Shown here piece after piece: positions 18,424 through 26,933 of a stretch of 64,000 bases of DNA (the stretch's first letter is position 1; each line of letters begins with the position of its first letter). The stretch is from REEB76 sp963774895 (lineage in GTDB: Bacteria; Pseudomonadota; Gammaproteobacteria; Natronospirales; REEB76). The notes below the pieces were generated by a model. That model had not been told where the DNA came from. It did no database searches and saw nothing but the letters and a program-made list of their open reading frames with translations. The DNA is taken from assembly GCA_963774895.1 (NCBI GenBank), contig CAVZGN010000001.1, positions 186,001 to 250,000 on the forward strand. Direction: 5' to 3'. A program made the translations under genes and the position numbers.

Positions 18424-18585
18424 ATGATTGATATTTCTTTCATTATTTGGATTGTTATAGGCATCATCCTTGTCATAAGTGTTGTTGCAATATGGGCGCT
18501 ATTAAAACCCAAACATAGGCCGGAAATGCGCGTTAACGAACGACCAGTACGTAAAATGTATTTCGGTGGTAATAGAAAAATCTAA
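18424..18585 (+). CDS. 53-residue single-pass membrane protein (island gene 6)
   Basis: An ATG at 18424 preceded by GAAGGAG opens a 53-codon frame. Residues 4-27 are a strong hydrophobic helix of Ile, Val and Leu, followed by a basic tail with KPKHRP and RPVRKM. The good ribosome site and island position support a real small protein. It resembles no family I know; short hydrophobic peptides of this type include toxins and membrane regulators, but nothing shows which. Confidence 0.55.
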   Translation: MIDISFIIWIVIGIILVISVVAIWALLKPKHRPEMRVNERPVRKMYFGGNRKI

Positions 18586-18775
18586 ATGTAGTGAAAAAGC
18601 GCATGATCATGGCTCATTTTTATCAGCCCAGTGGCGTGGCTTTTGTGCAGAATCTGTGTTTGATATAAGTACGTGCTACCCTGATATCTGAAATACCCGA
18701 GATGCTTAATAGGATTATGGAGTATTCGAGCAAGTACTATGCGACACAAGCAGTCCCACCTTTAGGAAGATAACC

Positions 18776-20380
18776 ATGCTATCCGGTCTCGCGCTCCTGC
18801 GTGACCCAGCCCTTAACCACGGCACGGGCTTCACTGAAGCGGAGCGCGATAAATACAATTTGCGCGGCTTGCTTCCGCCACATGTGTATACTCAGGATGA
18901 GCAGGTGGTGCGTGTGTTGACGCACCTGCGCAAGCTGACCGACCCGCTGGAAAAATTCATCGCACTGAATGCCCTGCACGACCGCAACGAGTCGCTGTAT
19001 TTTCGTGTGCTGTGCGACAACATCGATGAAATGATGCCGATTGTCTACACGCCTACGGTTGGATTGGCATGCCAGAAATTCGGTCAGATCTTTCAGCGCC
19101 CACGCGGGTTATTCATCAGCGCCAATGACCGCGGGCGGGTCGCGCGATTGTTGCGCAACTGGCCCTACAAGGCGGGTATCATCGTGGTTACCGACGGTGA
19201 ACGCATTCTGGGTCTCGGTGATCTGGGCGCCAACGGCATGGGCATTCCAGTGGGCAAATTGGCGCTCTACACCGCATGCGCCGGCGTGCACCCGCAGTTA
19301 TGTTTGCCAGTCACCATCGATGTCGGTAGCAACAATGCAGCGATGCTCCAGGATACATTTTATGTAGGGCTTCGCCGACCACGCCTCACAGGCGCCGACT
19401 ATGACGGATTGTTGGACGAATTCATCACCGCGGCAGCCGAAGTGTTTCCCGGGGTGGTAATCCAGTTCGAGGATTTCGCCAATCACAACGCGTTCCGGCT
19501 GCTGAAGAAATACCGCAACCACATCTGTACATTCAACGACGATATCCAGGGTACGGCAGCAGTCGCGCTGGCGGGCATTCTCTCGGCACTGCGCGTTACC
19601 GGCCAGAAGCTTACTGAGCAGAGGCTGCTGTTCCTCGGAGCAGGCGAGGCCGCCATCGGCATCGCCGACCTGGTGGTTACGGCGATGATGTCCGAGGGGC
19701 TTAACGAAGTCGACGCACGGCAACGTTGCTGGACAGTGGATTCGCACGGTCTGGTGGTGAAAAGCCGTAGCGATCTGACCGAGCACAAACTGGCTTATGC
19801 CCACGAACACATGCCCATCGGCGATTTCCTCACCGCCATCAAGAGCCTCAAACCGACGGCCATCATCGGCGTGGCCGCAGCCAAGGGCGCTTTCAACCAG
19901 GACGTGCTCGAAGAAATGGCGCGCATCAACCAGCGGCCTATCGTGTTTGCGCTCTCCAACCCGACCTCACAGGCCGAATGCGATGCCGACGAAGCCTACC
20001 GCTGGACTCAGGGGCGGGTGCTGTTCGCCAGCGGCAGCCCGTTCGACCCGGTGCAAGCAGGCGGCCAGACCTTTATACCGCGACAGGGCAACAACTCTTA
20101 TATCTTCCCCGGCGTAGGTCTGGGCGCGATCGTCAGTCGTGCCCACCGTATAACCGATGAAATGTTTATGGACGCGGCCTACACTCTGGCGCAACTCGTC
20201 ACTGAATCTGATTTAGCGCAAGGCAGTCTTTACCCCGCATTGTCACGCATCCGCGAGGTCTCGACACAGATTGCCGTAGCAGTCACTGAGACGGCTTACA
20301 GGAATGGACTTGCCGGCAAACCCAAACCCGCCGATGTGCCGGCCGACGTGCGTTCACAGATGTTCGATCCGCGTTACTGA
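18776..20380 (+). CDS. maeA: NAD-dependent malic enzyme
   Basis: Oxidative decarboxylation of malate to pyruvate. The 534-residue length and the motifs YTPTVG, DGERILGLGDLGANGMGI and the NAD-binding GAGEAAIGIA identify the large-type malic enzyme like E. coli MaeA (SfcA). Catalytic Tyr is in VYTPTVG, and metal ligands are in FEDFANHNAFRLL and FNDDIQGTAAV. The start MLSGLALLRDP is normal for the family. The gene stands alone after the AT-rich island, with 190 bases before it. Confidence 0.95.
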   Translation: MLSGLALLRDPALNHGTGFTEAERDKYNLRGLLPPHVYTQDEQVVRVLTHLRKLTDPLEKFIALNALHDRNESLYFRVLCDNIDEMMPIVYTPTVGLACQKFGQIFQRPRGLFISANDRGRVARLLRNWPYKAGIIVVTDGERILGLGDLGANGMGIPVGKLALYTACAGVHPQLCLPVTIDVGSNNAAMLQDTFYVGLRRPRLTGADYDGLLDEFITAAAEVFPGVVIQFEDFANHNAFRLLKKYRNHICTFNDDIQGTAAVALAGILSALRVTGQKLTEQRLLFLGAGEAAIGIADLVVTAMMSEGLNEVDARQRCWTVDSHGLVVKSRSDLTEHKLAYAHEHMPIGDFLTAIKSLKPTAIIGVAAAKGAFNQDVLEEMARINQRPIVFALSNPTSQAECDADEAYRWTQGRVLFASGSPFDPVQAGGQTFIPRQGNNSYIFPGVGLGAIVSRAHRITDEMFMDAAYTLAQLVTESDLAQGSLYPALSRIREVSTQIAVAVTETAYRNGLAGKPKPADVPADVRSQMFDPRY

Positions 20381-20454
20381 ATGGGTGATAGCACAAGTTC
20401 AATCGAAATCTGATCCCATTGATAGCGCCATGTTTAGATTGAGATCACGCCATC

Positions 20455-21363
20455 TTGACGAGAATACTTAACTTCCTGCGTGCTTTTATCGGTGTGGTGT
20501 TGATATCGATCAACACCCTGGCGCATGCCATACCTCTGTTTCTAGTGTCGCTTATCAAAATGCTCGTGCCTGTAAAGCCAATCGGGCGGCTTTGTTCACG
20601 AATGCTGGCAGGCATCGCCGAGAGTTGGATCGCTGTGAACTCAGCGCTCATTGTGGCTATGACGCATACCCGCTTTCATGTATCCGGCGTCCATGGCCTG
20701 CGTAGGGACGCCTCGTATCTTGTGCTCAGCAATCATCAATCTTGGGTTGACATTCCCATACTGCAGAAAGTATTCAACCGGCGAATTCCATTCATGCGGT
20801 TCTTCCTCAAGAGCCAGCTTATCTGGGTGCCGGTTTTGGGGCTGGCATGGTGGGCCCTGGATTTTCCATTCATGAGGCGCCATTCGCGCGGTGCGCTTGA
20901 ACGGCACCCCGAATTGCACGATCAGGATCTGGAAGCTGCGCGCCGCGCTTGCCAGCGGTTTCACGGCATTCCCGTGTCTGTAATGAATTTTGTGGAAGGC
21001 ACACGCTTCCGGGCAGAAAAACACGCGCGCCAGGCATCTCCGTATCGTTATTTACTGCGACCGAAATGCGGTGGTGTGGCATTGGTTTTGGGCGCCATGG
21101 GCGATGCACTGCACTCGGTTCTTGACGTCACCATTGTGTATCCGAACGGGCAGCCCAGCATGCTCCATCTGATCATAAACCGGCTTGCGGATGTTTACGT
21201 AATTGTCCGCGAATATCCGATACCGGAAGAATTACGGAAAGGCGACTATGAAGCTGACCGCGAATACCGCGCCCGGGTGCAGCGATGGCTGAACACGCTT
21301 TGGTCCGAAAAGGACGAGTTGATTGGGCAGACCATCGAGTCCCATGCCGGCGTTGCAACGTGA
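20455..21363 (+). CDS. YihG-like 1-acylglycerol-3-phosphate acyltransferase
   Basis: A 302-residue PlsC-family membrane acyltransferase. The catalytic NHQSWVDI (His-x4-Asp) and the substrate-binding FVEGTRF motifs are present, and the segment WVPVLGLAWWALDFPFMRR matches the E. coli YihG subgroup. One or two N-terminal membrane helices precede the catalytic part. The family transfers acyl chains to lysophosphatidate in phospholipid synthesis. The likely start is TTG at 20455. Confidence 0.9.
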   Translation: MTRILNFLRAFIGVVLISINTLAHAIPLFLVSLIKMLVPVKPIGRLCSRMLAGIAESWIAVNSALIVAMTHTRFHVSGVHGLRRDASYLVLSNHQSWVDIPILQKVFNRRIPFMRFFLKSQLIWVPVLGLAWWALDFPFMRRHSRGALERHPELHDQDLEAARRACQRFHGIPVSVMNFVEGTRFRAEKHARQASPYRYLLRPKCGGVALVLGAMGDALHSVLDVTIVYPNGQPSMLHLIINRLADVYVIVREYPIPEELRKGDYEADREYRARVQRWLNTLWSEKDELIGQTIESHAGVAT

Positions 21364-22185
21364 AACACTGCTGATATATGCGGGCTGAAAGTTTCAGGAG
21401 ATGCGCATCAAAACAGCCACTTAGGAAGGCGCCGTGCCAGATCAGATGCTGAGTAGAATTCTATTGAGACATAAGCACAAATGAGCTTCCTATCCCAAGA
21501 ACGTGTCGGGTAATATGTACCTGTTTGGAATGATCCATTCGTTGGGCAGGAAGATCTCCCTAACGCAGACAGACCCGCGATTCATATAGTCGATGACGAG
21601 CCGCAAGCGCTCGCCGCCGAATTGGCAGTAATTATCAAGACTTTCCGCATCTTTCCGCGCGCGCTGCCCTCAATGCCATCAGCAAAGTGAAAGATGAAGA
21701 TACTGACTCATGACCTAGATCAGTGCGGATAGATATCCAGTCCGTTACCTTTTGCTTACAGAAATCCCCTAACTGTAAGCCATCCATGATTGCCACATAT
21801 TTAATCGGATTTACATCTTGCGAACGGCAATTAACTTCCCCGCAGCCCGGTGATATGCAGCGCCATGGGAAGGTTTTGTCATGCCGTTTGCAAAATAATC
21901 GAAATTGGCGCGGAACCACTCAAAAGCCCCGGCAACGCCATCGTGCTGCGCATCTGTAAGGATCAAACTACGGATTTCTGGTTTTCGGTAAATGGCCATC
22001 GACCCTTTCTGTTTGAACAAGTATTAATCTGAGCTTTGTCCTTCCACGTCGCGATCAGCGTACAATAATCAATCGTAGTACTCGATATTTTCAGTGTGAC
22101 TGTCTATGCTTGATTATCCCGCTGGGCGATGCCGACAACCATTCTTGAGCATAAACTTCCGTCGTCTGGCGATTGGGAGTAGTCG
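21364..22185. other. Long intergenic gap with no confident gene
   Basis: 822 bases between the acyltransferase and the modular lipoprotein. Reading both strands I find only short frames of doubtful coding value; the best is at 21811-21999 on the minus strand. An FNR-like sequence with several mismatches occurs at 21710-21723. No RNA gene is recognised. Confidence 0.5.
21811..21999 (-). CDS. Possible small hypothetical protein or decayed fragment
   Basis: ATG at 21999 is preceded by AGAAAGGG, a reasonable ribosome site, and opens 62 codons with balanced composition. No family is recognised. An overlapping minus-strand frame (21919-21635) reads on with a similar quality of sequence (PIKYVAIMDGLQLGDF), so the two may be parts of one frameshifted gene. 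Evidence is weak. Confidence 0.25.
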   Translation of the reverse strand: MAIYRKPEIRSLILTDAQHDGVAGAFEWFRANFDYFANGMTKPSHGAAYHRAAGKLIAVRKM

Positions 22186-23880
22186 ATGAAAATCGCACAA
22201 CTGTTCGCCGGTGTACTACTTTGTAGTGCACTCGCGGCCTGTGGCAGCGGCTCAGCAGGTTCTTCGTCCGGTTCACTCACGGTTTCACCGGCGAGCGTGT
22301 ATGTGGCAGCGGGCAGCACCCAGCTATTTAAACTCACGAACGGCAATGGCGACACCATCACCTGGCAGGTCAACGGCGTCACCGGCGGTAGCGCCAGCGT
22401 CGGGACCATCTCCAGCGGCGGGCTGTATACGGCACCTGATGTACCGCCGATCTCACAGCCGGTGAGCATCACGGCCATGCAAGACAGCAACATCGGTTCC
22501 GCAGCCGCCACGGTGACCTACTCCAATACCTCACTGAATGGTCAGTTTGTCTTCACTTTTAATGAAAATACAGCATCAGGTACTTCGAATTTTGTGGGCA
22601 GCATCACAGCAGATGGCAATGGCAACATCTCTGGTACCGAGGATGTGCGCAGTACTACCAATAATTATCCATCCCAGCCCGTCACCGGCAATTACACACT
22701 CTCGGCCAACGGGCAGGGGACTCTGACGATCGATGGCGGTAGTGCGGGGACACTAAAATTGACCCTGAGTCTCGTAGCAGGCGCGGCTGAGGGAATATTG
22801 ACGGACGCGACAAATGGCAATGTTGGGGGTGGGACTCTGTATCCGCAAACAGGCGCATTGAATTCAGGTAATGATCTGGATGGAAACTATACACTCAGCC
22901 TGAGTTCCTCGGCGTTTGCCTCCAACGATAATGGCATCGGGATCGTGACACTATCCTCACCTTCAATTTCCGGCACCAATTTCGATGTAAATGACGAAGG
23001 TGCATACACTTTGTATAACACAGTACTGGGGAGCTATACGGTTGTCAGCGAAAACTACGGCACCCTGTCGCTGACCTTAGGCACCAACACTAACATCTAT
23101 GTTTTCTACGCCGTATCTCCAAATCAGCTGGAAATTATGTGTACCGATACCAACTGTACAAATACCGGCGAAATGACTGTGCAGACGACCCAAGCAGTAA
23201 GTACGGGGACATACGTCTTTCAGCTGATTGGCAGTGGAACCGGTCAGATGCCGGATGCACTGATGGCAATCGGGAGTGTGACACCTACAAGCGGGACCAC
23301 GGGCTCCATGAATCTCACCATGTTTGAAAATTACGACGGCAGCTACCTGTCCCTAACCAATGTCACAACATATACTCTATCAACTACTGGTCGGGGCATG
23401 ACGTCACTTCCGACACCATTCGGAACCGGATCCCGCAATTTTGTTTTCAACGTGCAATCCGCTGGCAACCTGAACTTTCTGGAAACGTCTTCCGGATTCG
23501 GCAATACCAGTGGTTTTGCGAGTGCTACGCAGGGCACGACAACTGTACCTGCCGGGCAGTATTTATTGACAACCATCAACCAGATTCCCGACATTCAGAG
23601 TATTGGCACTACCCAAGGCATCTTGCAGGTCAGCTCTTCGGGACAGGTCACAGGACAGGAACTGGTCAATACCGACGGGTCAATCTCAATTTTATCGGTG
23701 AGTGGTAGTATTACGGCCCAGACTGTGGCCGGAACATTTGCTATGACACTCAACCTGGGTGGCGGACAGATGGCGTCCTATGTGCTGGCTGTGGTTACAC
23801 CGGGAGTGATGACGGCTCTACGCACGGATAATGGTGGGGTCGATGCCGGAAGTATGATTGTTCAATACGAGACGCAGTAA
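22186..23880 (+). CDS. Large modular surface lipoprotein with Ig-like N-terminus
   Basis: 564 residues with a lipoprotein signal (lipobox LAAC, Cys19) and a Ser/Gly linker. Residues about 30-110 form a bacterial Ig-like domain (SLTVSPASVYVAAGSTQLF, TWQVNGVTGG). Four beta-rich modules follow, each starting with a Gly-Tyr/Phe strand such as LNGQFVFTF, LDGNYTLSL, STGTYVFQL and PAGQYLLTT, at about residues 115, 232, 340 and 452. The DGNGNISGTEDV type of module is one I associate mainly with Acidobacteriota. It is probably exposed on the surface; adhesion or matrix roles are guesses. Confidence 0.85.
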   Translation: MKIAQLFAGVLLCSALAACGSGSAGSSSGSLTVSPASVYVAAGSTQLFKLTNGNGDTITWQVNGVTGGSASVGTISSGGLYTAPDVPPISQPVSITAMQDSNIGSAAATVTYSNTSLNGQFVFTFNENTASGTSNFVGSITADGNGNISGTEDVRSTTNNYPSQPVTGNYTLSANGQGTLTIDGGSAGTLKLTLSLVAGAAEGILTDATNGNVGGGTLYPQTGALNSGNDLDGNYTLSLSSSAFASNDNGIGIVTLSSPSISGTNFDVNDEGAYTLYNTVLGSYTVVSENYGTLSLTLGTNTNIYVFYAVSPNQLEIMCTDTNCTNTGEMTVQTTQAVSTGTYVFQLIGSGTGQMPDALMAIGSVTPTSGTTGSMNLTMFENYDGSYLSLTNVTTYTLSTTGRGMTSLPTPFGTGSRNFVFNVQSAGNLNFLETSSGFGNTSGFASATQGTTTVPAGQYLLTTINQIPDIQSIGTTQGILQVSSSGQVTGQELVNTDGSISILSVSGSITAQTVAGTFAMTLNLGGGQMASYVLAVVTPGVMTALRTDNGGVDAGSMIVQYETQ

Positions 23881-23910
23881 TAGTTGGAGCCCGGCATCAA
23901 GCTGTTCCTT

Positions 23911-23924
23911 GGGTTTTTAAACCC
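23911..23924. terminator. Possible bidirectional terminator
   Basis: GGGTTT-TT-AAACCC lies between the convergent ends of the lipoprotein gene and cbbR. The stem has 6 pairs but a tight loop, so activity is uncertain. Confidence 0.35.
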
Positions 23925-23946
23925 TCACCGCCACACGTATTGCGCC

Positions 23947-24879
23947 CTAATCCTGTGAACCGGTATCCGCAAGCGCTTCTTCAATTAGTTTGGCGCCGCG
24001 TTTCAGCAGCATGTCCCGCAGAGCAACCGCTGCCGGCGTGAGGCGTTTACCTTTGCGGTAAATGACATGCCAGTTGCGCACCAGCGGCAGACCCTTGACG
24101 TTGAGTACAATCAAGCGGCGCATCCGTCCTTCGAGCCCCAGGGTGTGTGCCGATAGCAGGGACAGCCCCATGCCGGCGATCACGGCCTGTTTGATGGTTT
24201 CGTTGCTGGCTATTTCCATGCGGGGATTGAGCTGCAGGCCGTGGTTTGCAAACAACCGGTCGGTGAGCAGGCGGGTGCCGGAACCGAGTTCCCTGACCAG
24301 GAACGGTTCATTGACGATTTCTTCCAAGCGTATTGATTTGCGCTTCGCCAGATGGTGATTTGCAGGCGCGATGATGACGTGCGGGTGCGGAGCAAACTTC
24401 TCTGCCACTGCTGCCATCTTTTCCGGCGGCCGGCCCATGATGGCCAGATCCACATCGTTGTTGCTCAAGGCGCGCAGCGTCAGGTCGCGGTTCTGGATGT
24501 TGAGCTTCAGCTGCAGTCCCGGATAGGCATGCCAGAATTCCATCAGCACCCGCGGGGCGAAATACTTGGCGGTACTCACCACCGCGATCGCGAGCTCGCC
24601 GGCATCCACGCCGCGTATGGCGGCAATGGCTTTCTCCGCATCGCGCTGCTCCTCGAGTATGCGGCGGCTGTATTCCAGCACCTCGCGGCCGGCGGCCGTC
24701 AAAGTCAGGGCTTTACCCACCAGTTCGATGAGCGGCAGGCCCACGAGCGCTTCCAGTTGGCGCATCTGTACCGATACCGCCGGCTGGGTGATATGGACTT
24801 CCTCGGCAGCCCGGGAATAGCTACCGAGCCTGGCGACTGCCTCGAATATTCGCAGTTGGCGGAGGGTCGCATGGCGCAT
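23947..24879 (-). CDS. cbbR: LysR-type regulator of CO2 fixation, CbbR
   Basis: A 310-residue LysR-type activator. The N-terminal helix-turn-helix reads LRQLRIFEAVARLGSYSRAA and HITQPAVSVQMRQLE, followed by the effector-binding domain. CbbR proteins sense metabolites such as RuBP or NADPH and activate divergent cbb operons, and this gene is divergent from cbbL. The frame opens further upstream (24966), but ATG at 24879 (MRHATLRQL) is the family start and leaves a 113-base shared control region with two palindromes. Confidence 0.93.
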   Translation of the reverse strand: MRHATLRQLRIFEAVARLGSYSRAAEEVHITQPAVSVQMRQLEALVGLPLIELVGKALTLTAAGREVLEYSRRILEEQRDAEKAIAAIRGVDAGELAIAVVSTAKYFAPRVLMEFWHAYPGLQLKLNIQNRDLTLRALSNNDVDLAIMGRPPEKMAAVAEKFAPHPHVIIAPANHHLAKRKSIRLEEIVNEPFLVRELGSGTRLLTDRLFANHGLQLNPRMEIASNETIKQAVIAGMGLSLLSAHTLGLEGRMRRLIVLNVKGLPLVRNWHVIYRKGKRLTPAAVALRDMLLKRGAKLIEEALADTGSQD

Positions 24880-24892
24880 GGAGCTATAACTT

Positions 24893-24929
24893 ATGCTTAT
24901 TAAGCATGTAAGTAAATATAATTTTACTT
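24893..24929. promoter_or_regulatory. Two palindromes in the cbbR-cbbL intergenic region
   Basis: ATGCTTA-T-TAAGCAT (24893-24907) and AAGTAAA-N6-TTTACTT (24910-24929) are perfect dyads within an AT-rich 113-base divergent region. LysR-type regulators typically bind a recognition site and an activation site side by side, so these are good CbbR operator candidates. The first lies 14 bases before the cbbR start, consistent with autoregulation. Confidence 0.6.
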
Positions 24930-24992
24930 TATATGCATCCACCACTATGGTTAACCCACGAATCACTATCGCACCCGCCGAGCGAGGATCCG

Positions 24993-26462
24993 ATGCCTAA
25001 GGATGCAGATAAACCCAAACGCCTTTCTGTTGCCGACCGCTACCGTGCCGGCGTGTTGCCCTATGCCCAGATGGGTTATTGGGAGCCGGATTACGTCCCC
25101 AAGGACACGGATGTGCTGGCGCTATTCCGTATCACACCCCAGGAAGGTGTGGATCCCCAAGAGGCCGCCGCGGCCGTGGCCGGCGAGAGTTCCACCGCCA
25201 CCTGGACGGTGGTATGGACCGACCGGCTGACAGCCTACGAGCGTTACCGGGGACGCGCCTACAAGGTGGAATCGGTGCCCAACCGCGAAGGCCAATATTT
25301 CGCATGGGTTGCTTACGATCTGGATCTGTTCGAGGCCGGCTCCATTGCCAACCTCTCGGCTTCCATCATTGGCAATGTGTTTGGCTTCAAGGCCCTCAAG
25401 GCTTTGCGCCTGGAGGATATGCGCATACCCGTGGCTTACATCAAAACCTTCCAGGGTCCGGCCACCGGCATCGTGGTGGAACGCGAACGCCTCGACAAGT
25501 TCGGACGGCCGCTGCTCGGCGCTACCGTCAAGCCGAAGCTTGGCCTGTCCGCCAAGAATTACGGCCGGGTGGTCTACGAAGGCTTGCGCGGCGGCCTGGA
25601 TTTTCTCAAGGACGACGAGAACATCGGCTCGCAGGCCTTCATGCACTGGCGAGACCGTTTCCTGTATGCCATCGATGCGGTGGAACGCGCGTCCGCCGCC
25701 ACCGGCGAGATCAAGGGGCATTACCTGAATGTGACCGCCGGCACCATGGAGGAAATGTACGAGCGCGCGGAGTTCGCCTACGAACTCGGCTCAGTCATTG
25801 TGATGATCGACCTGGTCATCGGCTATACCGCCATCCAATCGATGGCCAAGTGGGCGCGGGCCCACGACATGATCCTGCACCTGCACCGTGCCGGTCACTC
25901 CACCTACACACGCCAGCAGAACCACGGCGTGAACTTCCGCGTGATCAGCAAGTGGATGCGCATGGCCGGCGTCGACCATATTCATGCAGGCACCATCGTC
26001 GGCAAGCTTGAGGGCGACCGCGACATGGTGCAGGGTTATTACTCGGTGCTGCGCGAGCCGTCTAACAAGCAGGACCTGCAGCGCGGCATCTTCTTCGACC
26101 AGGAGTGGGCTTCCATGCGCCGGGTCATGCCGGTGGCCTCGGGCGGCATCCACGCCGGGCAGATGCACCAGCTGGTATCCCTGCTGGGTGATGACAGCAT
26201 CCTGCAGTTCGGCGGCGGCACCATCGGCCATCCCATGGGCATCGCCGCCGGCGCCACCGCCAACCGCGTGGCCCTGGAAGCCGTCATCAAGGCGCGCAAT
26301 GAACTGCGCGATATCTGGGTGGAGGGGCCGGAGATTCTGGATGCCGCGGCGCAACACTGCAAACCACTGTCGGTGGCGCTTGAAACCTGGAAGAACGTCA
26401 CCTACGACTACACGTCCACGGATACTCCGGATTTCACACCGCTTGCCGCGGCCACCGTCTGA
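24993..26462 (+). CDS. cbbL: RuBisCO large subunit, form I red type
   Basis: 489 residues. The enzyme carboxylates ribulose-1,5-bisphosphate. Catalytic Lys180 sits in TVKPKLGLS, the carbamylated Lys206 in GGLDFLKDDENI, and His residues in HRAGHSTYTR and SGGIHAGQMH. The LRGGLDFLKDDENIGSQAF segment and the N-terminal MPKDADK-KRLSVADRY region follow red-type (IC/ID) enzymes, and the presence of cbbX supports that. AGCGAGGA lies before ATG 24993. It heads the cbbLSX-prk operon under CbbR. Confidence 0.97.
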   Translation: MPKDADKPKRLSVADRYRAGVLPYAQMGYWEPDYVPKDTDVLALFRITPQEGVDPQEAAAAVAGESSTATWTVVWTDRLTAYERYRGRAYKVESVPNREGQYFAWVAYDLDLFEAGSIANLSASIIGNVFGFKALKALRLEDMRIPVAYIKTFQGPATGIVVERERLDKFGRPLLGATVKPKLGLSAKNYGRVVYEGLRGGLDFLKDDENIGSQAFMHWRDRFLYAIDAVERASAATGEIKGHYLNVTAGTMEEMYERAEFAYELGSVIVMIDLVIGYTAIQSMAKWARAHDMILHLHRAGHSTYTRQQNHGVNFRVISKWMRMAGVDHIHAGTIVGKLEGDRDMVQGYYSVLREPSNKQDLQRGIFFDQEWASMRRVMPVASGGIHAGQMHQLVSLLGDDSILQFGGGTIGHPMGIAAGATANRVALEAVIKARNELRDIWVEGPEILDAAAQHCKPLSVALETWKNVTYDYTSTDTPDFTPLAAATV

Positions 26463-26477
26463 ACGAGGTGTACAAAG

Positions 26478-26933
26478 ATGCGACTTACACAAGGCACGTT
26501 TTCCTACCTTCCTGACCTCAGTGACGAAGAGATCGTATTGCAGGTCAGTTACATTCTGAGCAATGGCTGGGCACCCAGCATCGAATATGCAGATGACCCC
26601 CATCCCGGCAACTACTTCTGGGAGGTCTGGCGCACCCCCATGTTCGATGCCAAGTATCCCGATGAGGTGCTGCGCGACATGGCCACCTGCCGCCGCACGC
26701 ACCCCAACTGTTACATCCGCATCTGCGGCTACGATTCCTCGCCCGGATGGGAATCCATGCGCCTGGCCTTTATCGTTCACCGGCCGCCCACCGAACCGGG
26801 TTTCAAGTTGAAACGCATCCGTGGGCCCGGCCGCACATTCAGATATGAGATCGAAAGTTATGCATGCGGACGCCCCGAGGGCGACCGCTACCCGCGCGAA
26901 GCCCGCGATGAACGCGAGGCCTTGCATGACTGA
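26478..26933 (+). CDS. cbbS: RuBisCO small subunit, red type
   Basis: A 151-residue small subunit. It begins with MRLTQGTFSYLPDLSDEEI and contains WRTPMFD and NCYIRICGYD, typical of red-type CbbS, whose C-terminal extension forms a beta-hairpin in the central channel. Here the extension (FRYEIESYACGRPEGDRY and beyond) is present. It starts 15 bases after cbbL and overlaps cbbX by 8 bases. Confidence 0.97.
   Translation: MRLTQGTFSYLPDLSDEEIVLQVSYILSNGWAPSIEYADDPHPGNYFWEVWRTPMFDAKYPDEVLRDMATCRRTHPNCYIRICGYDSSPGWESMRLAFIVHRPPTEPGFKLKRIRGPGRTFRYEIESYACGRPEGDRYPREARDEREALHD

Noticed and set aside
16135..18585. Prophage remnant
   Set aside because: No integrase, capsid, tail, lysis or regulator gene is recognisable; only the small size and AT-rich composition would fit.
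21710..21723. FNR-like ATGACCTAGATCAG in the 0.8 kb gap
   Set aside because: Three of ten consensus positions differ and no gene starts nearby, so it is not reported as a site.
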